From: an uncultured Poribacteria bacterium
Lineage (GTDB): Bacteria; Poribacteria; WGA-4E; WGA-3G
Direction of reading: 5' to 3'
NCBI GenBank assembly: GCA_951812525.1
Contig: OX638316.1
Coordinates: 4,644,506 to 4,708,505, forward strand
Length of the DNA: 64,000 bases
Made by a program: the position numbers and the translations under genes. Positions 18,892 to 27,735 of the stretch are shown one piece after another; position 1 is the first letter of the stretch; every line of letters begins with the position of its first letter. Under the pieces are notes generated by a model. That model was given only the letters and a program-made list of their open reading frames with translations. It did not search any database and was not told the DNA's origin.

Positions 18892-20454
18892 CTACCATCC
18901 ACTGGCGAAAAAGCGGAATCCTGTGGTCCAACGTCGTTCGCCGGTTACGTTTTCCATGCCAATCAGGAACTGCCCATACTGAAAAAAACGCAATGCTAAT
19001 TCTGTATTCAATTCCGGTTGTCCACTCGTCAATCCGACCCCTTCTAAACTAATACCTAAGCGTCGGGACAACAACCACAAATCAAATCCCATACCGACCC
19101 TAGATCGCATGAACCCGGCACGCGCTTGGAAGAAATCCGTCACATTGTAGGCGTACTGAAATTCAAACCGGATGTTTTCGTCTCGAACACCTATGCCGAA
19201 TCTGTAGTGAGACTTTGTGTCTGGGGACAATAAAAATGCCAATTCATTATGGAGTCGCTCCTCAAGACTTAAATAGCGGAGTTCATAATCCCAACCAATC
19301 TGTGGCAGTTCAAAACGTTTCAAGCTCTCTTGTGTTTGTTCGGAAAGTCTTGTCACAGTCGCCATCGTCTCATCAACATTTCTCAAGGTGCGTCGTGCGT
19401 CATCAAGTGGCTCGGGGGTGTTCAGCAACTGGGCAACCGTGCCATTACCCTCATTGACTGTAGCAAAGAGCCGATTGATATTTTCCTCAAGCCTTGCAAA
19501 CGCATTCGTTGCCAATTGCAGGTCTTCTAAGATTGGAGCGATGCTGGCTTCACCTGTTTTTATGGCATCACTTCCCTGTGAAACAAGTGCGGAAACCTCT
19601 GAAGTAAGGGTACCGAAGTCGGTGCTTAAATCCTCTGCTATCTGTCGGAATTGTGTCGTGCTTGCCCTCACATCCGTCAAAATAGTGTTTAGCTTCGGGG
19701 CGTTGTGGTGAATTAGCCTCAAGAGTTCGCCTGTAATGTCACTGACTTGGCTACTTACCATGAGGGAGTCACCTTCCAACTGCGTGATAAGGTTATTTAC
19801 CTTGAGGAGTGTTTGCTGAAAACGTCTATCATTTTCCTGTGCAAGCTGCGTCAAGGTCTTAACTGTCTCTCCAGAGTCAATGCTTAACTTTTCAATAGTT
19901 TTCCCAGTCAACGAAACAACTTCCCGAATTTCCTTGATGGCAAGTTGAATAGCTTCTTGGTTCGCCTGTAGCACTTCATTGGCAGCAGTTGTAAGCTCAA
20001 TAGCTTGGGTCATACCAGCACTCGTCTGCTCAAGGAGTTCCAGCGCATTAACTGGATCTCTCCCGACAATAGGAAGATTCGCTGGTTTCAAGAGCTGATT
20101 CTCCATAGGACCGTTCTCCAGAGCGATGTAAATTTCACCGACGAATCCGTTCATAGAGATACTGGCACCACAGTCCTCTCGCAACCATTTAAAGGCATTC
20201 TTGACTTTTGCCTGGATGCGTACGTTATTCGCCTCCGGTTGGAGTTCAATACTGGTTACTTTGCCAATTGGCACGCCAGACAAGTAAACCCCTGCGCCCA
20301 CATAGAGACCATTAACAGATTGGAATTGGAAAGTCAATTCATCACCAGCAGTCGCCCAGGGCCAATTCTCAGCATTTGTGAGAAGGATTGTGAGGAGGAC
20401 GATTGCTATTAGAATCATCACGCCGACTTTCACAGATGCCGTCCAAAAATTCAT
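18892..20454 (-). CDS. mlaD: MCE/MlaD family lipid-transport protein with C-terminal beta-rich extension
   Basis: 520 residues. A single N-terminal membrane helix (10-27) anchors an MCE domain (about 37-116, VNGLYVGAGVYLSGVPIGKV). A long helical region follows (about 130-380, many T/Q/L heptads). The last 130 residues are beta-rich with alternating aromatic residues and end in FFASGW, like strands of an outer-membrane barrel. MlaD binds lipid substrate in the periplasm for the MlaFE ABC transporter. The start lies one base after the mlaF stop, with GGGAGA as binding site. E. coli MlaD is about 180 aa, so this is an extended type. Confidence 0.9.
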   Translation of the reverse strand: MNFWTASVKVGVMILIAIVLLTILLTNAENWPWATAGDELTFQFQSVNGLYVGAGVYLSGVPIGKVTSIELQPEANNVRIQAKVKNAFKWLREDCGASISMNGFVGEIYIALENGPMENQLLKPANLPIVGRDPVNALELLEQTSAGMTQAIELTTAANEVLQANQEAIQLAIKEIREVVSLTGKTIEKLSIDSGETVKTLTQLAQENDRRFQQTLLKVNNLITQLEGDSLMVSSQVSDITGELLRLIHHNAPKLNTILTDVRASTTQFRQIAEDLSTDFGTLTSEVSALVSQGSDAIKTGEASIAPILEDLQLATNAFARLEENINRLFATVNEGNGTVAQLLNTPEPLDDARRTLRNVDETMATVTRLSEQTQESLKRFELPQIGWDYELRYLSLEERLHNELAFLLSPDTKSHYRFGIGVRDENIRFEFQYAYNVTDFFQARAGFMRSRVGMGFDLWLLSRRLGISLEGVGLTSGQPELNTELALRFFQYGQFLIGMENVTGERRWTTGFRFFASGW

Positions 20455-20455
20455 A

Positions 20456-21235
20456 TTATCTCCCTAAATATTCTCTCAGAATCGGATTTTCCATGTTGAG
20501 AATCTGGTCTGGTGCTCCAAACAGAACGAATTGCTGCAAAATAGGATTGTCGATGTTGATAATTTCTTCGGGACTTCCGTACGCGATTTGCTTACCTTCA
20601 TGAATCATAGCCATTCGGGTTGCGACACTAAAGGCACTGTGCATATCATGGGTCACGACAACGGAAGTGACTTTTAACTTCTCGTGCAGGTCCCTGATGA
20701 GTTGATTAATTTCGGTGCATGTAACAGGATCAAGTCCGGTTGTCGGCTCATCGTACAGAATAACCTCTGGATTGAACGCCAGTGCGCGTGCGAGTCCAAC
20801 ACGTTTTCGCATACCACCGCTCAATTCAGCAGGACGCATCTCTTGAACCCCATCTAAATCAACAAGGCTGAGCTTCTCATCAACGATTTCGCTTACTTCC
20901 CGTTTGCTAAGGTCGGTATGCTGATCGAGCATAAAAGCGACATTCTCTGCCACAGTCATTGAATCAAACAAGGCAGCAGATTGGAAAAGCATTCCAATTT
21001 TCCGACGGATGGAATTTATCTCTTTGGTTCCGAGACGCGAGATTTCCGTTCCATCAAACCAAATCTCGCCGGAATCGGCAGCAAGCAATCCAGTAATAAT
21101 CTTGAGTAAGACACTCTTCCCCGATCCACTCTGCCCCATAATTACGACCGTTTCACCACGGGGGATCTCAAGGCTCAACCCATCTAACACGTAATTCACC
21201 CCAAATTTTTTGGTGATATTCCTAACTGAGATCAT
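20456..21235 (-). CDS. mlaF: Phospholipid ABC transporter ATP-binding protein
   Basis: 259-residue ATPase with Walker A GQSGSGKS, signature LSGGMRKRVGLARAL and Walker B VILYDEPTTGLDP, followed by the switch His in VVVTHDM. The GGMRKRVGLARA variant is typical of MlaF/Mkl-type ATPases. The C-terminus repeats the phrase 'ILNMENPILREYL' / 'IINIDNPILQQFV', an internal duplication of about 15 residues that is unusual. It powers lipid exchange between membranes together with MlaE and MlaD. Confidence 0.93.
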   Translation of the reverse strand: MISVRNITKKFGVNYVLDGLSLEIPRGETVVIMGQSGSGKSVLLKIITGLLAADSGEIWFDGTEISRLGTKEINSIRRKIGMLFQSAALFDSMTVAENVAFMLDQHTDLSKREVSEIVDEKLSLVDLDGVQEMRPAELSGGMRKRVGLARALAFNPEVILYDEPTTGLDPVTCTEINQLIRDLHEKLKVTSVVVTHDMHSAFSVATRMAMIHEGKQIAYGSPEEIINIDNPILQQFVLFGAPDQILNMENPILREYLGR

Positions 21236-21343
21236 ACTGCTAATCCTACTTCAGAGATAAAATAAGGATAAATTACGCCGGCAATTATTGTTTTTTTAAA
21301 ATGTTACGCGCAATCGTGCAAACCGTGCTTGAATTTGCACCGA

Positions 21344-22168
21344 TCATATTAAACCTAATATATTAAAGAGCACGTGATTCAAGACGAAATCTAAGACCAG
21401 GATAGCTATGAGCGAAATAACAGCAGAGCCGGTTGTGGCAATACCGACTCCCTCTGCTCCACCAGCTGAGGAAATACTAAAGCCTTTGTAACACCCCACC
21501 GCTGCGATCGCCATCCCAAAGGAGGTTGCCTTAATTAAACTAATGAGCACACCACCCACAAAAATATTTTTCTGAACTTCCAAAAGAAAAAAGGAGCCAT
21601 TCACATCAAACAATGTCACAACGGCGATAAACCCGCCTGCGATACCCGCAAACGTTGAAAAAATGGTGAGTGTCGGCAGCATAAGAGAACAAGCGAGAAA
21701 TCGAGGCACTACCAAATATTTGACTGGATTCGTCCCCATTACCTCAAGTGCGTCAATTTGCTCTGTAACCTTCATCGTTGAAAGTTCAGCCGTAATTGAT
21801 GCTCCGATGCGTCCGGCAAGAACAAATGCCGTAATCATCGGTCCCAGTTCCTTCACGACTGAAACACAGACAAATCTTGCAACCGAACCTTCCACCGCAA
21901 AGGGCTTAAGTTGAATGTAGCCTTGAACTCCCAAGACCATTCCAGTGAAGAACCCTGAGACAATAACCACAGTCAAAGAGTTGAAGCCAATCAGCAATAA
22001 CTGCTTAACGAGGAGATCGAATTGAAACGGAGGACGAAATATTTGGACGAGTGTCTGAAAAAACAAGGTAAAAGCTCGTCCCACCTCGGAAAGCACATGA
22101 TGCAACCAAATTTTGATTAAATGGTAAAACCCACCAGAGGATTCGTGTATAGTGGACTGCTGATCCAT
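21344..22168 (-). CDS. mlaE: Phospholipid ABC transporter permease
   Basis: 274-residue integral membrane protein with the MlaE family core: SLTVVIVSGFFTGMVLGVQGY, VKELGPMITAFVLAGRIGASITAELSTMKVTEQIDALEVMGTNP and PRFLACSLMLPTLTIF. The MTEQIDAL segment is the coupling helix that meets MlaF. It starts 9 bp after dnaB and is separated from mlaF by 108 bp. Confidence 0.95.
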   Translation of the reverse strand: MDQQSTIHESSGGFYHLIKIWLHHVLSEVGRAFTLFFQTLVQIFRPPFQFDLLVKQLLLIGFNSLTVVIVSGFFTGMVLGVQGYIQLKPFAVEGSVARFVCVSVVKELGPMITAFVLAGRIGASITAELSTMKVTEQIDALEVMGTNPVKYLVVPRFLACSLMLPTLTIFSTFAGIAGGFIAVVTLFDVNGSFFLLEVQKNIFVGGVLISLIKATSFGMAIAAVGCYKGFSISSAGGAEGVGIATTGSAVISLIAILVLDFVLNHVLFNILGLI

Positions 22169-22177
22169 ATTGTATGT

Positions 22178-23509
22178 CTAACTCAGGTTTTCAAATCGCA
22201 TCTGCTTTTTGGTAAAATAGAGCATGATCGGTCCGGTCGGTCCGTTACGTTGCTTCTTAATCAGTAGGTGCGCTTCAACCCGATCATCGGTCTCTTCCTC
22301 TTGGTAATAATCTTCTCGATATAAAAAGGCAACCAGGTCAGCATCTTGTTCAATTGCCCCGGATTCGCGCAAATCAGAAAGCTGCGGTTGTTTGTCGGGA
22401 CGACGTTCTACCTCACGGCTCAACTGCGAACAGGCGATAATTGGCACATTGAGTTCCCAAGCGAGGATTTTCAAGGCACGCGAGATTTCAGAGATCTCCT
22501 GTTCGCGAGCGTTGTATCTACCCGTCCCTCTGAGAAGCTGCAGGTAGTCAACGATAATAAGTGCGAGACTGTTATGCTCACCTTTTAACCGCCGTCCTTC
22601 AGCGCGTAGGCTCTGAACAGTAAGCCCGCGGTTGTCATTAATTAGGATAGGTGCTTCGGCGAGTCTACCAGCTGCTTCAGTCAAGGGTCGCCAGTAATCC
22701 TCACTGAAATTACCGGTTCGGAGCCGTCCAAAATCGATGTGTGATTCTGCGGATAACATCCGCATAACAATATCTTGTGCGGGCATCTCAAGGCTAAAAA
22801 TGGCAACTGGACGTTCTTGCTCAAGCGCGATATTCTGTGCCATATTCAGCACCAAGGTTGTTTTTCCCATGCTCGGTCGTGCAGCGATAATAATGAAGTT
22901 GCCGGGTTGTAGCCCCGATGTCATGTGGTCAAAATCCATAAAACCGGTCGGTACACCTAAAAACCGGTCGGATTTGTGGTAGAGTTTTTCTATAGCGTCT
23001 ATGCTATCTGAGACGAGCGGCTGAATAGGGTGAAATCCGCGTTGTGCCTTGTCTTGACCGAGCTCAAAGACGGCTTCTTGCGCCTGATTGAGGATTTCCG
23101 AGAGTTCTATGCTTTCATCCTGAGCAATATCGCGAATTTCGGAACCTGCTTGAATCAACTGGCGGCGCGTCGCCTTTTCATAAAGAATATCAGCATAAAA
23201 CTCTGTGCTCTCCGTCTCGACAATAGGTGCTTGCAGTTCATAGAGATAGTTGGCACCCCCTGTCCGATTGATCTGATTTGTCCGTCTCAATTCATCGGCA
23301 ACGAGAAGCGGATCGGCTTTGGTAACTCGCTCGTATACGGTAAGGATTGCTGTATAGATTAGCTGATGGTCGGTCGTGAAAAATGCATCAGAAGTATGTC
23401 CGAGCAGGGCGATTACACGAGGGATGACCGATTTCTCGGTCATCATTGCGCCGAGCACAGCTTGTTCAGCTTCTTTGTCAGAGAGAGATTCAACCGCTTG
23501 TGCCTGCAT
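22178..23509 (-). CDS. dnaB: Replicative DNA helicase DnaB
   Basis: 443 residues. N-terminal domain (SDKEAEQAVLGAMM...), linker helix, and a RecA-type motor with Walker A ARPSMGKTTL, IIVDYLQLLRG, ACSQLSREVERRPDKQPQLSDLRESGAIEQDAD and the C-terminal KQRNGPTG. It unwinds the replication fork. It starts 2 bp after the rplI stop, in the conserved order rplI-dnaB. Confidence 0.97.
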   Translation of the reverse strand: MQAQAVESLSDKEAEQAVLGAMMTEKSVIPRVIALLGHTSDAFFTTDHQLIYTAILTVYERVTKADPLLVADELRRTNQINRTGGANYLYELQAPIVETESTEFYADILYEKATRRQLIQAGSEIRDIAQDESIELSEILNQAQEAVFELGQDKAQRGFHPIQPLVSDSIDAIEKLYHKSDRFLGVPTGFMDFDHMTSGLQPGNFIIIAARPSMGKTTLVLNMAQNIALEQERPVAIFSLEMPAQDIVMRMLSAESHIDFGRLRTGNFSEDYWRPLTEAAGRLAEAPILINDNRGLTVQSLRAEGRRLKGEHNSLALIIVDYLQLLRGTGRYNAREQEISEISRALKILAWELNVPIIACSQLSREVERRPDKQPQLSDLRESGAIEQDADLVAFLYREDYYQEEETDDRVEAHLLIKKQRNGPTGPIMLYFTKKQMRFENLS

Positions 23510-23511
23510 GA

Positions 23512-23958
23512 TTATTCTTCGCGTTGAACAACGACCCGCAGTTCAGCCTGAACATCGGCATGCAATTTGATCGGCACCATGAACACACCGAGTTCACGAA
23601 TCGGTTCTGCGAGTTCAAGGAATCGTCTTTCGAGATCGAATCCCTCAGTGCGCAAAGCCTCCGCGACATCCGTAGAGGTAACTGAACCGAAGAGTCGATC
23701 ATTTTCACCAGCGCGTCGACTGAGTGTACATGTAACGCCAGCAATCTGTGCGGCAATTTCACGTGCCTGGTCTCTATTCTTGGAATCCTGGTGATCAATA
23801 ACTCGTTTTTGGTGGTCAAAGTGGCTACGGTTTCGCTCTGTTGCATGTACTGCCAACTGCATCGGCAAGAGGTAGTTGCGGGCGTAGCCATCAGCGACGG
23901 TCAACACATCGCCTGGGACACCAAGTCCTTCAACATTTTCCTTTAAAATCACTTCCAT
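23512..23958 (-). CDS. rplI: 50S ribosomal protein L9
   Basis: 148 residues, normal length. The N-terminal domain MEVILKENVEGLGVPGDVLTVADGYARNYLLP is unmistakable (the family's GxxGdvv.V.dGYaRNyLiP). A long connecting helix and C-terminal domain follow (RRAGENDRLFGSVTSTDVAEAL). AGGAT lies before the ATG. Between rpsR and dnaB. Confidence 0.98.
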   Translation of the reverse strand: MEVILKENVEGLGVPGDVLTVADGYARNYLLPMQLAVHATERNRSHFDHQKRVIDHQDSKNRDQAREIAAQIAGVTCTLSRRAGENDRLFGSVTSTDVAEALRTEGFDLERRFLELAEPIRELGVFMVPIKLHADVQAELRVVVQREE

Positions 23959-24003
23959 AATTGAAATCCTATGTCATTTCGTATAACATGAGTTCGATAA
24001 TCT

Positions 24004-24027
24004 GCGAGGTTAGGAAACCTCGTCTAC
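24004..24027 (-). repeat. REP-like hairpin with 5' GTAG
   Basis: Minus strand reads GTAGACGAGGTTTCCTAACC then TCGC: a GTAG lead followed by the stem GCGAGGTT/AACCTCG. It lies in the rpsR-rplI gap. See the REP-like family finding. Confidence 0.6.
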
Positions 24028-24107
24028 CGAGAGCACGGATTTCTCCATAATTGGAACCCTGTGTTATCTCGTATAGGAAACCCAAGTATACGTGGCTGAA
24101 CCTACTT

Positions 24108-24308
24108 CTATTGCGTAAACGGCAACAATGCCATATTACGTGCGCGTTTCACTGCGCGCGTCACCATTCTCTGTTGCTTCGCCGATAGTCCAGTGACTCG
24201 ACGACTCACAATTTTTCCACGCTCGTTAATAAACTTTTGCAGCGTATCCACATCTTTGTAGTCAAAAGATTCAATTTTGTGGAAGCGCTGTCTCCGACGG
24301 AATGCCAT
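24108..24308 (-). CDS. rpsR: 30S ribosomal protein S18
   Basis: 66 residues, slightly short of the usual 75 because of a brief N-terminus. [49 protein letters not shown] contains all the conserved S18 blocks. No zinc-binding cysteines, so a C-minus form. GAAGGA lies upstream of the ATG. Confidence 0.97.
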   Translation of the reverse strand: MAFRRRQRFHKIESFDYKDVDTLQKFINERGKIVSRRVTGLSAKQQRMVTRAVKRARNMALLPFTQ

Positions 24309-24457
24309 ATAATTCTGTTCCTTCTATTTAATATATTGCGCGCCAATGTCCCTTGACGCGCTGCGTGTTCGTATGTCCCTCATAACGGAGGAAAGTAGAA
24401 AAGGATACGAGGAAGAAGTTTCATATAACAACCATTCTTCCAAGAACAGTGTGCTAC

Positions 24458-24931
24458 TTAAAACGGTATATCGTCCTCTGTTGTGGAAGGTGCACTACTC
24501 GCTTCAGGTGCGGGGGTGCCTTGGTAAGGTGCGGGCTGTCCTGACGGAGCCGCAGGCTGTGCATCGGCGTAACCGCCACCCATCTCGTCCTCGTCACGTC
24601 GCCCACCGACAAACTGAAACCGTTGCAGACGGACTTTAAGCCGGTTCCGCTTAGTGCCATCATCAGCTTCCCATGAATCGTACTTGAGAGAACCTTCGAC
24701 CAAGATCGGTCTGCCTTTCGTAAAATACTCACCCACCACTTCAGCTTGCCTGCCCCATGCTTCGACATCAACAAAGCAGACAGACTCTTTTTGTTCACCA
24801 GTCTGTCGGTCAGTGTAACTTTCATTTACAGCCAATCCAAAATTCGCAACGGCTGTTCCGTTCGGGAGGAATTTTACTTCAGGATCGCGAGTAAGATTCC
24901 CCATCAGGATGACCTTGTTGTAACTTGCCAT
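24458..24931 (-). CDS. ssb: Single-stranded DNA-binding protein
   Basis: 157 residues. The OB fold (NKVILMGNLTRDPEVKFLPNGTAVANFGLAVNE... VEAWGRQAEVVGEYFTKG) is followed by a glycine/proline/alanine-rich linker and the acidic partner-binding tip DDIPF. AGAGGAG lies before the ATG. Its place between rpsF and rpsR is the classical arrangement. Confidence 0.98.
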   Translation of the reverse strand: MASYNKVILMGNLTRDPEVKFLPNGTAVANFGLAVNESYTDRQTGEQKESVCFVDVEAWGRQAEVVGEYFTKGRPILVEGSLKYDSWEADDGTKRNRLKVRLQRFQFVGGRRDEDEMGGGYADAQPAAPSGQPAPYQGTPAPEASSAPSTTEDDIPF

Positions 24932-25045
24932 GGTTTCTCCTCTTTATACATTCGTTTAGACTTTTTGGCATCATTTATAAGCCAAAAACTGTTTTTTTAG
25001 ATCTGGATGATGCTCAGTTTAGTCAGATGTTGCAGGGTCTTCAGA

Positions 25046-25396
25046 TTATTCATCATCACTGGATGTTGTCTGTTCCGCCTTAGGGGCAAGCTCAGATTTC
25101 AACTTTGCAATATCGTCCTCGTATTGGACAACCATGTAACGTAAAATTGTTTCAATGACCCGCAGAGATTGGCTTAATTCAGCCACAAAACTTGGCGCGC
25201 TCTCAAAAATGTAGAGCACATAATAACCTTCACTACGTTTTCGGATCGGATAGGCGAGTCGTTTTTTTCCCCAAGGATCAACTTTCAGGAGAGTTCCGCT
25301 ATTTTCAATAATGCCCTTAACTTGATCAGTAAGAGCCTCTGCTTCGCTCTCATCATAGTCCGGGGTAATGATGAGCAGGAGTTCGTAAGGAGTCAA
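25046..25396 (-). CDS. rpsF: 30S ribosomal protein S6
   Basis: 116 residues. PYELLLIITPDYDESEAEALTDQVKGIIENSG, DPWGKKRLAYPIRKRSEGYYVLYIFES and RVIETILRYMVVQ are the S6 blocks; the C-terminal tail is acidic (SSDDE). Translation seems to start at TTG (25394-25396), with AGAGAGG 9 nt upstream; the nearby ATG is out of frame and stops after three codons. First gene of the rpsF-ssb-rpsR-rplI-dnaB-mlaEFD run. Confidence 0.96.
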   Translation of the reverse strand: MTPYELLLIITPDYDESEAEALTDQVKGIIENSGTLLKVDPWGKKRLAYPIRKRSEGYYVLYIFESAPSFVAELSQSLRVIETILRYMVVQYEDDIAKLKSELAPKAEQTTSSDDE

Positions 25397-25746
25397 ATTT
25401 TCATGCCTCTCTTTGGACAGATGGCCCCACTGCGATCATAAGGAAAGCAGGGAGCAGAGATTAATTGCGTAAATTCCACCTAATTACACACACTGAAAAA
25501 AAACAATCACATCTTAGATGGAATTCTATTCACCAATTGTTAGTTAATATAATTATACCACATTTAGGTTCTCATATCAACCTAAATCCGCAATTTTTTG
25601 GTATACAGTTTTCAGTCTTCAGTTGTTGACTTTCGGCAGTCAGTCATCACCGGTCAGCAAATCCCGTCCTACCAGAATTGCCTCTGATACAGTGTGCGAA
25701 TTGAAATGAATGGCGTAGGAAACCATGTCCTAACTAGACAGGTAAT
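25397..25746. other. Leader and promoter region of the rpsF operon
   Basis: No gene in 350 bp. The rpsF promoter at 25552-25580 would give a leader of about 150 nt. I looked for an S6:S18-binding motif in it and found none that is convincing. The part next to the methyltransferase end is A/T-rich without features. Confidence 0.4.
25552..25580 (-). promoter_or_regulatory. Promoter of the rpsF-dnaB-mla run
   Basis: On the minus strand TTGATA (25575-25580), a 17-bp spacer, then TATAAT (25552-25557). Predicted start of transcription is about 150 nt before rpsF. Confidence 0.7.
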
Positions 25747-26607
25747 TTAGGTTGGAAGCACTGCGTGCGCTGTCACATGGAGCGGTAAGAAGAAAGGACG
25801 TTTTGACCTGAGGACTTCTTGGCGGAGACGTTCGGCTAACGTATCCACATCAACCTCCTCAGCTGTCGCAAGTCCGTATCTTTCCAGAAGTGGAAGCAGG
25901 CTTTGAAAGATCGTCGCCATGTATCGGTAACCCGCCCACGTTTCAGCAGCACCAATCGGAGATTGTAGGTGCATCTCTGGTGGTGGCAAACCTGCGTCTA
26001 CAAAAGCACGGTAAAGCCCGATCCCCATATCGAGGTGCGCACCTGAGTGTTTAAATACATCCAAGATCCATTCAATGAGTTGGTTAATAAGAGGAGTATC
26101 TGGATGTAAGAATGGAGGATAGAGCGTGTATTCTGGCTCTTGGAAGGCTGCGATACCGCCTGGTTTTAAATGCGTTATGAACTCCGCGAACGCCTCTACC
26201 GGATCAGCCATATACATCAGGACAAACCGTCCGACAATCGCATCAAACTTATCTGGAAAGTTCAGTGCTCGAGCATCGCCTGCAATAAATTCAACATTTC
26301 GCACGCCAGTATCAGTTGCACGTTGACGCGCTGTGTCGAGAATTGTTGCGTTGATATCTACGCCAATGACCTTTCCAGTCGGTCCAACAAATTCGGCGAG
26401 GGTGAGAGCGACATCACCGGCTCCGCTACCGATTTCGAGAACACGCATACCACTTGTAATACCTGCTTGTCTGCAGAGACGGGTCGTTGACGGTCCATAA
26501 ATTCTTGATTGCTCAATGAGGCGCGTTGTTTCGTGTGAGGTGCGTCCTAACGTATAGGTGGCATCACGATTTGAGGTATGCGAGTTCTCTGAATAATTTT
26601 TCGCCAT
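25747..26607 (-). CDS. SAM-dependent class I methyltransferase
   Basis: 286 residues. Motif I VLEIGSGAGDVALTLAEF, then VIGVDINATIL (motif II), FIAGDAR and HLKPGGIAAFQE form the UbiE-like Rossmann fold. Residues 1-45 and the C-terminal half carry a family-specific part (GAHLDMGIGLYRAFVDAGLPPPEM). The substrate is unknown. It lies 12 bp downstream of a paralog of the same layout, about half identical by eye. Confidence 0.88.
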   Translation of the reverse strand: MAKNYSENSHTSNRDATYTLGRTSHETTRLIEQSRIYGPSTTRLCRQAGITSGMRVLEIGSGAGDVALTLAEFVGPTGKVIGVDINATILDTARQRATDTGVRNVEFIAGDARALNFPDKFDAIVGRFVLMYMADPVEAFAEFITHLKPGGIAAFQEPEYTLYPPFLHPDTPLINQLIEWILDVFKHSGAHLDMGIGLYRAFVDAGLPPPEMHLQSPIGAAETWAGYRYMATIFQSLLPLLERYGLATAEEVDVDTLAERLRQEVLRSKRPFFLPLHVTAHAVLPT

Positions 26608-26619
26608 ACGTGAAACCTA

Positions 26620-27456
26620 TTACGATGCGAGGGATGCATATCCTGTGATGTGCGGTGGCAACATAATCGGTCGTTTCGCTGCAGCAACTTCCGTCTGTAT
26701 TCTTCCCGCGAGCGTATCCACATCTACTTCATCAGCTGTGGCAATACCGTAAGCCTCCATCAGCGGAACGAGACTCCGAAAACTGTTGGCGAGATACTCG
26801 TATCCGTGCCAGTCCTCAGGACCGCCCATGGGTGCCTCAAAATGCAAGGTAGGCTCAGGTAAACCGGCATCTACGAATGCTTTGTAAAGATCCATTCCCA
26901 TCTCAAGATGCGCGCCTGAACGTTCAAATACAGTCCGCCCCCACTCAATCAATTGGTTTGCTAAAGGGGTATCTGGATGCAACGCCGCAGTATAAGGTGT
27001 AAAATCTACCTCTTGAAAGGCAACAATTCCACCGGGACGCAGACGTGTCGCTAAATACCTAAGTGCATCCGCAGGGTCAGCCATATACATCAGCACGAGT
27101 CTCCCGACAACGGCATCAAAATCGTTTGGAAGTTCAAGCGTTCGGATATCACCAGCAATGAATTCAACGTTCGTGAAGCCTGCCGCATCCGCTCGAGCCT
27201 GTGCTGTCTTGAGAATATCGGGGTTGACATCTACGCCGACTACACTTCCTTCAGGACCAACAAATTCAGCAACGGTAAGTGCTACATCGCCTGCACCGCT
27301 TCCAACATCAAGGACTTTCATTCCATTTGTAATGCCGCTCCTGAGGAAAAAACGCCGTGTCACACCCTCGTAGAGTTGCGATTGCTCCATCAGACGTTGT
27401 GTTTCTTCCTCACTGCGACCCATTGTATATTCTGCATCTCTGCTCTGATTACTCAT
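26620..27456 (-). CDS. SAM-dependent class I methyltransferase, paralog of its neighbour
   Basis: 278 residues from the chosen start. VLDVGSGAGDVALTVAEFVGPEG, VVGVDVNPDIL, FIAGDIRTLELP and RLRPGGIVAFQE mark the fold; the C-terminal GAHLEMGMDLYKAFVDAGLP is shared with the next gene. The ATG at 27456 is preferred because GAGG lies 9 nt upstream and the sequence then aligns with its paralog (MSNQSRDAEYTMGR). The frame open to 27591 has no homologous extension. Confidence 0.88.
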   Translation of the reverse strand: MSNQSRDAEYTMGRSEEETQRLMEQSQLYEGVTRRFFLRSGITNGMKVLDVGSGAGDVALTVAEFVGPEGSVVGVDVNPDILKTAQARADAAGFTNVEFIAGDIRTLELPNDFDAVVGRLVLMYMADPADALRYLATRLRPGGIVAFQEVDFTPYTAALHPDTPLANQLIEWGRTVFERSGAHLEMGMDLYKAFVDAGLPEPTLHFEAPMGGPEDWHGYEYLANSFRSLVPLMEAYGIATADEVDVDTLAGRIQTEVAAAKRPIMLPPHITGYASLAS

Positions 27457-27660
27457 ATCAATATACCTCATAATTGTAAGTATTATGGTGAGTTCGAGAT
27501 AAGCGTGTAAGGCATCAACACCGAACCCGCATAGGGCATTCGAGGCGTTAAACGGTTTGAGACGTTGGGTTTCGCTATATTTATCTATCATATACGTCGA
27601 TCATTGAAAACCAATATTGCTGTATAAATGAGGGACCCGGATGATTTACCGCTCAACCCC

Positions 27661-27685
27661 GCTGAATACCACACGCGCATTCAGC
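27661..27685. repeat. Hairpin with CACACGCGCATTC core
   Basis: GCTGAAT and ATTCAGC flank a loop containing CCACACGCGC. A sister copy with changed arms (AGAATG/CATTCT) lies at 55834-55859 inside the largest inverted-repeat element. Confidence 0.5.
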
Positions 27686-27735
27686 GTTGATTCCCTACGT
27701 TTATACGCGCTTTTTTGTCGAACTCATGTTAAGTA

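Noticed and set aside
27457-27591. N-terminal extension of the second methyltransferase
   Set aside because: No homology in the paralog and no binding site at the distal start; GAGG precedes 27456.
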